Below are positions 8,815 through 15,124 of a stretch of 20,528 nucleotides of DNA, piece after piece; within the stretch, counting starts at the first letter, position 1, and each line of letters starts with the position of its first letter. The translations under genes were made by a program, and so were the position numbers. The stretch spans positions 1-20,528 of the forward strand of contig CATISE010000011.1 of assembly GCA_949538655.1 (NCBI GenBank), read 5' to 3'. The DNA is from Marine Group II euryarchaeote MED-G33 (GTDB lineage Archaea > Thermoplasmatota > Poseidoniia > Poseidoniales > Thalassarchaeaceae). The notes beneath the pieces were generated by a model. That model was not told where the DNA came from. It ran no database searches and worked only from the letters and a program-made list of their open reading frames with translations.

Positions 8815-8834
8815 AACCCGCCTATAGGCGGGTT
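8815..8834. promoter_or_regulatory. Perfect 20-bp palindrome with CCTATAGG core, upstream of the Fn3-like surface gene
   Basis: AACCCGCCTATAGGCGGGTT equals its own reverse complement over 20 bases. It lies in the 88-base gap between the CDP-alcohol transferase stop and the surface protein start. As RNA it could fold into an 8-bp stem with a TATA loop; as DNA it could be an operator for a dimeric regulator. A TATA-like stretch (AATAAGAT on the minus strand, about 8844-8851) lies just upstream. A second palindrome with the same core occurs upstream of rpl21e. Confidence 0.6.
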
Positions 8835-8847
8835 GGAATGGTGTATC

Positions 8848-9522
8848 TTATTCGCCATCCAAAAGTTGCTTGCGAGAAGAGGCTGCACGTGTCAAAAACG
8901 TCCAGATACCACCCAACAAAGAAATCATCAAAACGGCGCTCAATGCATTGATTCCATCAAATCCAACAAGACTTGCAATCACCTCTGGAATCGCAAGGTC
9001 TTCCATACCTTGGAATGCCATCAAGGAACCCAGAAAAATACCAACAAAGGTGGTAACGAGGCGATCAGCCCGGCTAAACCCGCCGTAATTGCGGCCGAGG
9101 CCTACAGATTGGGCTTGTGTACCCATGTATGAACCGAGCAAAGTCATGGTCGCTGCCGCCCATCCCAACCAGTGCACAGAAATCCAATCAACATTCATTC
9201 CAATGGCAATTAACAAACCCAAGTCGACGAGTCGATCGATGGTGTGATCCAACCAGTCACCATATTTTGACACCTTGTCATAGGCTCTTGCAACAGCTCC
9301 GTCTAATGCGTCTAATTCTGCAGCGACAAACAACAATGCGAATGCTCCAATCAGCCTCCATCCACCATCTGAATTCCGTCCCGCAGTTGCAAGAAGATAG
9401 CAACATCCTGCAGCAAATAGCACACTAATCCATGTCAAAGTTGCCGGGTCAACATTGGACATTCGATTGACAATCGGATTCAGGAGTTTGGTGTGCCAAG
9501 TCCTCGCTTTCTCAAATGCCAT
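8848..9522 (-). CDS. CDP-alcohol phosphatidyltransferase (archaetidylinositol-phosphate synthase-like)
   Basis: A membrane enzyme that joins a CDP-activated lipid to an alcohol headgroup with release of CMP. The family signature D-x2-DG-x2-AR-x8-G-x3-D-x3-D is complete: D71, D74, G75, A78, R79, G88, D92, D96. About six hydrophobic segments surround it, and the 224-residue length is normal for the family. The N-terminal NPIVNRM...DPATLTW and the DHTIDRLVD sequence after the motif resemble the PgsA-like archaeal group that includes archaetidylinositol-phosphate synthase, but the motif alone does not fix the alcohol substrate (inositol phosphate, glycerol phosphate or serine). Its ATG directly follows the TGA of the Fap7-type kinase gene with no gap, which implies co-translation. 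Confidence 0.9.
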   Translation of the reverse strand: MAFEKARTWHTKLLNPIVNRMSNVDPATLTWISVLFAAGCCYLLATAGRNSDGGWRLIGAFALLFVAAELDALDGAVARAYDKVSKYGDWLDHTIDRLVDLGLLIAIGMNVDWISVHWLGWAAATMTLLGSYMGTQAQSVGLGRNYGGFSRADRLVTTFVGIFLGSLMAFQGMEDLAIPEVIASLVGFDGINALSAVLMISLLGGIWTFLTRAASSRKQLLDGE

Positions 9523-10038
9523 TCAATCATCTCCATGGATTTGACCAATCCAGTCGATGCCTTCGTTTGGCCGACTGGGTTTGAAACCATCTGTTATCCA
9601 ACGCTCTGCACGGGCAATCATAGCCTCCACTCCAATCGCGGAATCCAGTTCCAGGCACGGTGTGTCAAGACATTCAGCAGCAACAATTCCAATCAATTCA
9701 CATTCTACATTTTCATCGACTTTTGATTGAGAGTAATCTCGCTCAGCCAAACGTTTTCTCAAAATATCAGGGTGGCATCGAATGAGTATGATTGCATCCA
9801 CGGGGAGTAGATGGGATAGATGTCCATCGATTAGAATCGAACCCTCTTCCGACCAATCGAGTTTCTGAATCAGTTTCTCCAAATCGATGGGTGCTGCTCC
9901 ATCCTTTTCTGTTTCACCCACACAATCATGGGTTGATGCAATTTCTTCAACGCTCTTGGTTTGATGAATCATGGCTGTACAGAAACTTGTTTTCCCAACC
10001 CCGGGAGTACCTGTGATTGCAATGCGAACACCTGTCAT
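9523..10038 (-). CDS. Fap7/AK6-family adenylate kinase-like NTPase
   Basis: A small (171-residue) P-loop kinase of the Fap7/hCINAP/AK6 family. Family members bind the uS11 ribosomal protein and assist late maturation of small-subunit rRNA, and they also have adenylate kinase activity. Visible motifs are the Walker A GTPGVGKT (residues 10-17), the DGHLSHLLPVD segment (71-81), the Arg-rich RCHPDILRKRLAERDY lid region, and ENVECE (109-114), all typical of archaeal homologues. A strong ribosome site, AGGTGGAG, lies 2 bases before the ATG. It sits between a small membrane protein and a lipid synthase gene; the company is unusual for a ribosome-assembly factor and probably reflects an operon of convenience. 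Confidence 0.9.
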   Translation of the reverse strand: MTGVRIAITGTPGVGKTSFCTAMIHQTKSVEEIASTHDCVGETEKDGAAPIDLEKLIQKLDWSEEGSILIDGHLSHLLPVDAIILIRCHPDILRKRLAERDYSQSKVDENVECELIGIVAAECLDTPCLELDSAIGVEAMIARAERWITDGFKPSRPNEGIDWIGQIHGDD

Positions 10039-10040
10039 CG

Positions 10041-10048
10041 CTCCACCT
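10041..10048 (-). promoter_or_regulatory. Ribosome binding site of the Fap7-type kinase
   Basis: AGGTGGAG on the minus strand, two bases before ATG 10038, resembles the archaeal anti-Shine-Dalgarno complement (GGAGGTGA type) and supports that start. Confidence 0.65.
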
Positions 10049-10054
10049 TCATCG

Positions 10055-10573
10055 CTAACGCATTCGATATCCGAGAATCTGAAGCCCAGTTCCTAGTGCA
10101 CCGAAGAAAAGGATGACTGGCCATGCCAGTGTCACTTTGACACTGTAGTCTACATCGACACTGGACACGGTACCACCGAATGATTGCCCATCGACCGGGT
10201 AATACACATCATCACCAATATCGTAAGTGAACGATTTGGAATCTTCTGAATCAGGACCCCCTGCGGCGAAGTTGGTAGAAGCCGGTCCACATGTACTGGA
10301 TATTCCTTCACTACTCGGGGAGCACCGCTTGTATTCCTCTTCATTGACCAATCCAACCCAAACATCGGCTTCCCAAGTAATTGTCAATTCAGGACTGATC
10401 AATGCTGAAGGTATTGCGCTCTCCGTAAGCGGTTCGTTTGCGAAGCCAACCGCAGTTCCGGTCATCGGTACTGGAACATCTTCGATTGAATCTTCGTAGG
10501 TGTATCCAATCATTCCACCAATCATGAGAATCGCGCAAATGGCACTGACGATGAGTAAGATTACACGTTTCAT
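10055..10573 (-). CDS. Small membrane protein with two membrane helices, function unknown
   Basis: A 172-residue protein I do not recognise. An N-terminal hydrophobic helix (VILLIVSAICAILMIGGMIG) and a C-terminal one (LAWPVILFFGALGTGLQILGY) bracket a polar domain of about 120 residues that is probably outside the cell and has a cysteine pair (KRC...STC) that could form a disulfide. ATG 10573 lies 5 bases after the antiporter stop. A GTG at 10582 in the same frame overlaps that stop as GTGA and is a plausible alternative start with translational coupling. It lies between the Ca2+/cation antiporter and the Fap7-type kinase. No enzyme motif is visible. Confidence 0.82.
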   Translation of the reverse strand: MKRVILLIVSAICAILMIGGMIGYTYEDSIEDVPVPMTGTAVGFANEPLTESAIPSALISPELTITWEADVWVGLVNEEEYKRCSPSSEGISSTCGPASTNFAAGGPDSEDSKSFTYDIGDDVYYPVDGQSFGGTVSSVDVDYSVKVTLAWPVILFFGALGTGLQILGYRMR

Positions 10574-10578
10574 ATTAA

Positions 10579-11787
10579 TCACGGATGGAGGTAGAAGGCT
10601 GCGGCCATAATCGCGTATGTTCCGAGTAACATGGCTCCTTCAAGCCAGTTACTTTTGCCATCGGCTGCAATAGTATTTGCAATCAGAACAGATAGGAATA
10701 CAGCAATGGTTTCAAACGCTCCAAAATCGAAATCTAGGTCAACACCGACGACCCATGCAATCAGGATCATTACCGGTGCAACAAACACTGCAATCTGTGT
10801 AGATGAGCCTACTGCGATTGCAAATGATAAATCCATTTTGTCTCTCTTTGCGACTGTTACTGCAGTGAAATGCTCTGCGGCATTGCCAAAGAATGGTAGC
10901 AGAATAACACCGATGAATAGTGGTTTGAGTCCGAGTTCATCAGCGCCTTCAGAGAGCGAATGAACTAGAATTTCAGCCATCCAACCGAGAACAATTGTGG
11001 CGCCGACCAACAGTAAAATGGCTTCTTTGTACGACATTTTTGGGTCATCATGATGGTGTTTACCATCTGTAGCAAAGAGTTCTTGATGCGTTCGAAGTTG
11101 GAAGAGCAAAAACAATCCATAGAGACCTATTAGAATGATTGCAGCGACATGAGAGAGATTCATTTTTGCTGAATCTGAAGCATCACCTACAGCGAAAACG
11201 TATGCTGTTGGCATTGTCAATGTGATGACAGCTAACAATAGCAGCGAACCGTTCGCACCCACGGCCGTCGGTGAAAATGACTGTTCTTTGTGATGGATAC
11301 CACCCCAAACAAAAGCCAGACCCATGACAAGCAATAGGTTTCCAAGAATTGAGCCTACGAGCGATGCCCTGACAATTTGAATCATTTCTTCACTGCCAGT
11401 TGTATCACCCGCTTTAGCAAGACTGGCCGCAGCAAAAATCGCCATACCGGCAATGATCATCTCCGCTGCATTGCCAAAGGTTGCATTGAGTAAACCTCCA
11501 ATTGACTCACTGGTTCTCAGTGCAATTTCTTCGGTTGCTTTACCCATTAAGAACGCGAGCGGCATGATTGCGACCATCGATGTGATGAATGTCATGACCG
11601 CATTGTGCGAAATATATGCTGAATAGAGAGTGATGGGAATCGCCAGTAGCAAGATGTTCAATTTGACCTTGACTGGATTCAGCGCATCCAGAACCCCATC
11701 CCATCCTTGGAACTCCTGTTCGTCGATTGTCGCTTCTTCAGACATCTCACTCGGACCTACCTGAGCACAACCCGTCCATGAAGGCAT
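10579..11787 (-). CDS. Ca2+/H+ (cation) antiporter, CaCA/CAX-type
   Basis: An inner-membrane exchanger that probably exports Ca2+ against H+ or Na+. It has about 11 hydrophobic helices and the two inverted alpha-repeats of the CaCA superfamily: LLNATFGNAAEMI (residues 99-111, with E109) and PFFGNAAEHFTAV (298-310, with E305), followed by GSSTQIAVFVAP. Length (402 residues) matches CAX/ChaA proteins. The cytoplasmic loop between the halves carries a His/Asp-rich patch (DGKHHHDD, 241-248), a common place for cation sensing in this family. ATG 11787 lies 3 bases after the upstream stop; MSEEATIDEQ at 11745 is an equally reasonable start that removes an odd 14-residue leader. The ion specificity is inferred from the family. 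Confidence 0.92.
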   Translation of the reverse strand: MPSWTGCAQVGPSEMSEEATIDEQEFQGWDGVLDALNPVKVKLNILLLAIPITLYSAYISHNAVMTFITSMVAIMPLAFLMGKATEEIALRTSESIGGLLNATFGNAAEMIIAGMAIFAAASLAKAGDTTGSEEMIQIVRASLVGSILGNLLLVMGLAFVWGGIHHKEQSFSPTAVGANGSLLLLAVITLTMPTAYVFAVGDASDSAKMNLSHVAAIILIGLYGLFLLFQLRTHQELFATDGKHHHDDPKMSYKEAILLLVGATIVLGWMAEILVHSLSEGADELGLKPLFIGVILLPFFGNAAEHFTAVTVAKRDKMDLSFAIAVGSSTQIAVFVAPVMILIAWVVGVDLDFDFGAFETIAVFLSVLIANTIAADGKSNWLEGAMLLGTYAIMAAAFYLHP

Positions 11788-11790
11788 CCC

Positions 11791-12810
11791 TCAACCCAAT
11801 GAGATTGGCGTATAATTTCCCCATGGTTCAATGTCCCTAGTCTCACAGTGAGTGGGAGCCGTTCGGGAATTACACATGACTGGTCCTTCGGGTAACCAAA
11901 TTGAATATTCAATCTCTAAATCACTGCCGGGGAAATCTGTGGTGATGAAATTCGCACCCGTATCCAATGCTTTCTCAAATCGGGTATAGTTCACCTCTCG
12001 CGCCTCATTTGTTGCTTCATCAGGACGGGTACGAACCATGAATCCCAGATCTGAGGCATCGCGAAGGCGGTCCCCATGTGAATCTGGGTTGACGAATGAA
12101 ATGATACTGGCAAGAGAATGGTTTTCATCTACAATCGCAAACATGGTTTGATTCTCTAACGTTGGATTCCGTTCTACATACAAATCCCGAATCTCAGTTT
12201 TATCCAAGAGAACGAAGAGTGTCTTCCCACGACTCGACTCTAAAGTGGGCCATCCCTCAGTGGTAATCGCCGTGCGTAAATCTGCGGCATCCCCTTGGAC
12301 ATCCGCGGGTGTAATCGTTTTGTTCGCAGGCCATGTTGCTGCGATTTCACTCTGAATCATTTCTAAAATATCCAGTTCATCGACAACAACTGGCACATTT
12401 TTCGGCTCAACAAAAATCCACAAAGGTGCATGTTCTGGATTTTCATTTGACCAATTCAGTAACACGTCCATACAGACTGAAAATTCCTCACAGTTTGAGG
12501 AAGGGTCCAATGTTGTGTGATAAACGCGCAGGCCCATGCCTGGGATGAAATGGACATCAAGTTCGAATTGCCTGACCCCCAACCGGTCAGCTTGTACATT
12601 GAGTTCTGCATGAGTGTAATTGTTCTCAGGGTTGAGCGCAGCGATCCCTGGTGTTTTGACATGGTACGAATTGTGGGTCCCTTTCATCGTCAAATCATTG
12701 AGTCGAATTTCTTCCAATTGTGGTTCAGGTGCCGGCTCATCTTCACCAAAACAGCCCGCGAGTGTGGTCATTAGCATCAGGACCACCAAACTGAGTGCAG
12801 TTCCCTTCAT
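11791..12810 (-). CDS. Lipoprotein with Ca2+-dependent PI-PLC-like phosphodiesterase domain
   Basis: A secreted, lipid-anchored protein of 339 residues. The signal peptide ends in a lipobox, TTLAGC, with the lipidation site at C20. The mature domain resembles the TIM-barrel phosphatidylinositol-specific phospholipase C family: MKGTHNSYH (42-50, H46 as first catalytic His), a metal-site-like FELDVHF (E83, D85), a second His in VYHTT (H98), and WIFVEPK (E135, K137). Related bacterial proteins are Ca2+-dependent phosphodiesterases cleaving inositol-phosphate headgroups. The actual substrate is unknown; archaeal inositol lipids or dissolved phosphodiesters are candidates. Its ribosome site overlaps the stop of the upstream deaminase gene, and it is followed 3 bases later by the Ca2+/cation antiporter. 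Confidence 0.86.
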   Translation of the reverse strand: MKGTALSLVVLMLMTTLAGCFGEDEPAPEPQLEEIRLNDLTMKGTHNSYHVKTPGIAALNPENNYTHAELNVQADRLGVRQFELDVHFIPGMGLRVYHTTLDPSSNCEEFSVCMDVLLNWSNENPEHAPLWIFVEPKNVPVVVDELDILEMIQSEIAATWPANKTITPADVQGDAADLRTAITTEGWPTLESSRGKTLFVLLDKTEIRDLYVERNPTLENQTMFAIVDENHSLASIISFVNPDSHGDRLRDASDLGFMVRTRPDEATNEAREVNYTRFEKALDTGANFITTDFPGSDLEIEYSIWLPEGPVMCNSRTAPTHCETRDIEPWGNYTPISLG

Positions 12811-12812
12811 GT

Positions 12813-12820
12813 CACCACCT
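12813..12820 (-). promoter_or_regulatory. Ribosome binding site of the PI-PLC-like gene, overlapping the upstream stop codon
   Basis: AGGTGGTG on the minus strand lies 2 bases before ATG 12810. Its first bases are part of the TAG stop of the deaminase gene (12819-12821), so ribosomes finishing the deaminase can reload for the lipoprotein. Confidence 0.65.
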
Positions 12821-14108
12821 AAACGTGTTGATAATACGTTTTCACAGCCTCTTCTAACTCGGCAGAAACAGCATTTTCATCGATTACTAGCGTCTTTCCA
12901 TTTTGACGAAGCGGGCGCCCATCGACCCACATGTCGAGACAGTTTCCGTGATTGTAAATCAAATTCGCCAACAACCTTCGACCATCGCGTCCAATCGGGC
13001 GCATTCGAATATCATCTAGATCCCAAGCCACCCAATCCTTTGAGCCTCTGACTCCCAATTCATAGGATTGAACTGGATCTAACAAGGTAGCATCCCAGTG
13101 ATCATGTCGTTGAATCAAACTGGCGGCCTTCATTTCAGCACGCATGTCCAATGCGTTGTTACTCGCTGCCCCATCTGTTCCCAAGCGAACATCAACACCC
13201 GCATCGATCATTGCGGGGTACGACATCGTACCGCCTGTCGCCAATTTTTGATTGCTGACAGGGCAATGTACTGCGTGAACTTCATGCTCTGCCAAGATTC
13301 GCATTTCACGCTTGGTCACCCAACCGCAATGTGCACAAACAGTCCCTTCTTGGAAGTATCCAATACTGTCTAGATATTCAATCGGATACATCCCATGTTT
13401 GGCATGACAATCGGCCACCTCTTGTCGTGTTTCCGAGGTGTGAATACTTAGTGTGCATCCGGTTGATTGTGATACATCAGCAGCCTTTTTCAGTAAATCC
13501 TCAGAACAAGAATATACAGAATGTGTGGCGATTCCAAACGAGACTCGATCCGGAGCCGAGGAACCACTTCTGACCAAACCTTCGACGTGTCTCAGTGCAT
13601 CCCCTGAACCCGCTTTGAAATTCGGTGTCAATCCATCAGTAATCGGACCACATACAATCCCCCTGAGTCCTGTTTCTGCAAGAACTTCACCGACAACTTC
13701 CGGGTGGTAATACATATCACAGGCGAAGGACGTTCCAGTGGCGATTAGTTCCGCCGCCGCAGCTCTCGTTCCGATTTCAACAAATTCGGGAGTCAATCCT
13801 TTTTCAGTTGGAAAAATGCTCTCTTCCAACCATTGCATCAGCGGCAATCCTTCACCCATTGATCGGTTGAGGACCATTGCCAAATGAGTGTGCCAATTCT
13901 GGAAGGTTCGGGTCAGTAATCGTCCACTTCCATCCATTTGGAATTCGACATCCTCATCACCGATACTTCGAATCCAATCACCATCGGGTTGCAGGATAAA
14001 ATCACCATGGTGTGGGCGTCCATCGACGTCAATCAGCCAAGAATCTGTATACCGAACCAGCCCACTCGTCTCGTCCGCCATATTGGGTTGAGAAAATCGA
14101 CCATCCAT
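12819..14108 (-). CDS. Amidohydrolase: 5'-deoxyadenosine / methylthioadenosine / S-adenosylhomocysteine deaminase type
   Basis: A cytoplasmic metal-dependent deaminase that removes the 6-amino group from adenosine-type nucleosides, feeding salvage of by-products of SAM chemistry. The amidohydrolase metal and substrate residues are visible: NWHTH (H73, H75), ATHSVYSC (H196), SIHTSET (H223, E226), CAHCGW (H260) and LGTDGAASNN (D312), the last being typical of MtaD/DadD enzymes. Length, 429 residues, is normal. ATG 14108 gives a nine-residue leader; ATG 14081 (MADETSGL) is an alternative start. It is the first gene of the long minus-strand unit and diverges from the J-domain gene. MtaD and DadD activities cannot be told apart by eye. 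Confidence 0.9.
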   Translation of the reverse strand: MDGRFSQPNMADETSGLVRYTDSWLIDVDGRPHHGDFILQPDGDWIRSIGDEDVEFQMDGSGRLLTRTFQNWHTHLAMVLNRSMGEGLPLMQWLEESIFPTEKGLTPEFVEIGTRAAAAELIATGTSFACDMYYHPEVVGEVLAETGLRGIVCGPITDGLTPNFKAGSGDALRHVEGLVRSGSSAPDRVSFGIATHSVYSCSEDLLKKAADVSQSTGCTLSIHTSETRQEVADCHAKHGMYPIEYLDSIGYFQEGTVCAHCGWVTKREMRILAEHEVHAVHCPVSNQKLATGGTMSYPAMIDAGVDVRLGTDGAASNNALDMRAEMKAASLIQRHDHWDATLLDPVQSYELGVRGSKDWVAWDLDDIRMRPIGRDGRRLLANLIYNHGNCLDMWVDGRPLRQNGKTLVIDENAVSAELEEAVKTYYQHV

Positions 14109-14155
14109 CAGTGTTCTTGCCTCAACTTGAAATCAGTCCCTTCGATGGACGGTTG
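14109..14155. promoter_or_regulatory. Short divergent promoter region between deaminase and J-domain genes
   Basis: Only 47 bases separate the two divergent starts, so the promoters must overlap each other or the coding ends. No strong TATA-like element is seen. An imperfect inverted pair (ACCATCCATC near 14099-14108 and GATGGACGGT near 14144-14153, 9 of 10 matching as inverted copies) flanks the gap. Both arms fall at or beside start codons. Confidence 0.3.
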
Positions 14156-15076
14156 ATGTCGGACCCCTATCGCACACTCGGGGTTTCCAAAGATGCGCCA
14201 CATGCAGAGATCAAACGCGCCTTCCGAAAATTGGCGCGACAATATCATCCGGATCGCAATCCGGACGATTCTGCGGCGGAGGAACGATTCAAATCTGTAC
14301 AGGGTGCTTGGGAGCAGTTGGAAACACCAGAAAAGCGCAGACAATTCGATGAAGAGCAGCAGATGAAACAGGCGTTCGGAGGCATGGGTGGAATGCCAGG
14401 TGGTGCAGGCGGAATAGGAATCGAAGATCTCCTCCGTCAGGCAATGGGTGGCGGTGGGCGCCGCCAATCCTCACCATTCTCTAGGCAATCACGAGCACCC
14501 CAACCTGAGGTGACAAAGGGGGCGGACATTTCTTCTCCACTTGATATCGATATTGAGCAAGCATTGGAAGGGGGGCAAATTCAATTCACACACAATCGAT
14601 TGGTTCGCTGTTCAGAATGCAATGCACGAGGATGTGTTCATTGTACAAATCTAGGTGTTCGCCGCAAAAAAACACGTTTGACCGTTAAAATTCCAAAGGG
14701 AGCCAAACATGGACAGCAACTGAAGTTGCCCAAGATGGGCAATGAGCACCCTTCTGGTGAACCAGGCGATCTCACCGTCACCCTCCGAATAGATGCTGAA
14801 GAAGGGAGACGTTGGGAGGGTGAACACCTCATCCAAGAAGTCGCAGTATCATATTCCACCTTGATGTTGGGGGGTGATGTTCGGGTATCGACTCCTGCTG
14901 GAAAAACAGTATCTGTGAAAGTCTCTGCAGCAACTCGAATAGGTGATAGAAAACGCTTGCCAAAAATGGGTTATGCCGGTGCAGATTTAGACATCGAATT
15001 CATTCTCGATGAATTGGATTCCCTGTCATCACCGCAAAAGGCGGCTCTAGAGTCACTTAGAGACGCGGGCTTGTGA
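14156..15076 (+). CDS. DnaJ-family (Hsp40) co-chaperone with reduced zinc centre
   Basis: A 306-residue Hsp40 protein that would stimulate the Hsp70 (DnaK) ATPase and deliver clients. The J-domain (residues 1-68) has the HPD motif at 31-33. A Gly/Met-rich linker (74-100) follows, then beta domains CTD I and II containing VKIPKGAKHGQQLKLPKMG and the later RLPKMGY. The cysteine-rich insert found in DnaJ is cut down to one CxxC-x4-CxxC cluster (C152, C155, C160, C163) in place of four CxxCxGxG repeats. The C-terminus is also short. ATG 14156 begins with the usual MSDPYRTLGV; the open frame upstream contains no J-domain sequence. No dnaK or grpE is adjacent in this window. Confidence 0.92.
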   Translation: MSDPYRTLGVSKDAPHAEIKRAFRKLARQYHPDRNPDDSAAEERFKSVQGAWEQLETPEKRRQFDEEQQMKQAFGGMGGMPGGAGGIGIEDLLRQAMGGGGRRQSSPFSRQSRAPQPEVTKGADISSPLDIDIEQALEGGQIQFTHNRLVRCSECNARGCVHCTNLGVRRKKTRLTVKIPKGAKHGQQLKLPKMGNEHPSGEPGDLTVTLRIDAEEGRRWEGEHLIQEVAVSYSTLMLGGDVRVSTPAGKTVSVKVSAATRIGDRKRLPKMGYAGADLDIEFILDELDSLSSPQKAALESLRDAGL

Positions 15077-15124
15077 TAAACACGCCCTTAAACCAGATTC
15101 TCTGGCCATTAATCGGTGGGCCCC
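15077..15124 (+). promoter_or_regulatory. Leader/promoter region of the RND transporter
   Basis: A 48-base gap. CTTAAAC near 15087-15093 is a possible TATA-like element placed about 35 bases before the ATG. A small dyad, CCAGA-TTC-TCTGG (15093-15105), follows it, and GGTGGG just before the ATG could act as the ribosome site. These are guesses from sequence alone. Confidence 0.3.

Noticed and set aside
8760..8888. Longer start (8888 or 8858) for the Fn3-like surface protein
   Set aside because: It would overlap the CDP-alcohol transferase gene, translate through the palindrome, and bury the signal peptide 43 residues in.
14096..14158. Imperfect inverted repeat flanking the deaminase and J-domain starts as an operator
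   Set aside because: The arms coincide with start-codon sequence on each side, match only 9 of 10 bases, and are easily explained by ATG-rich gene starts; kept only as a weak note in the promoter entry.
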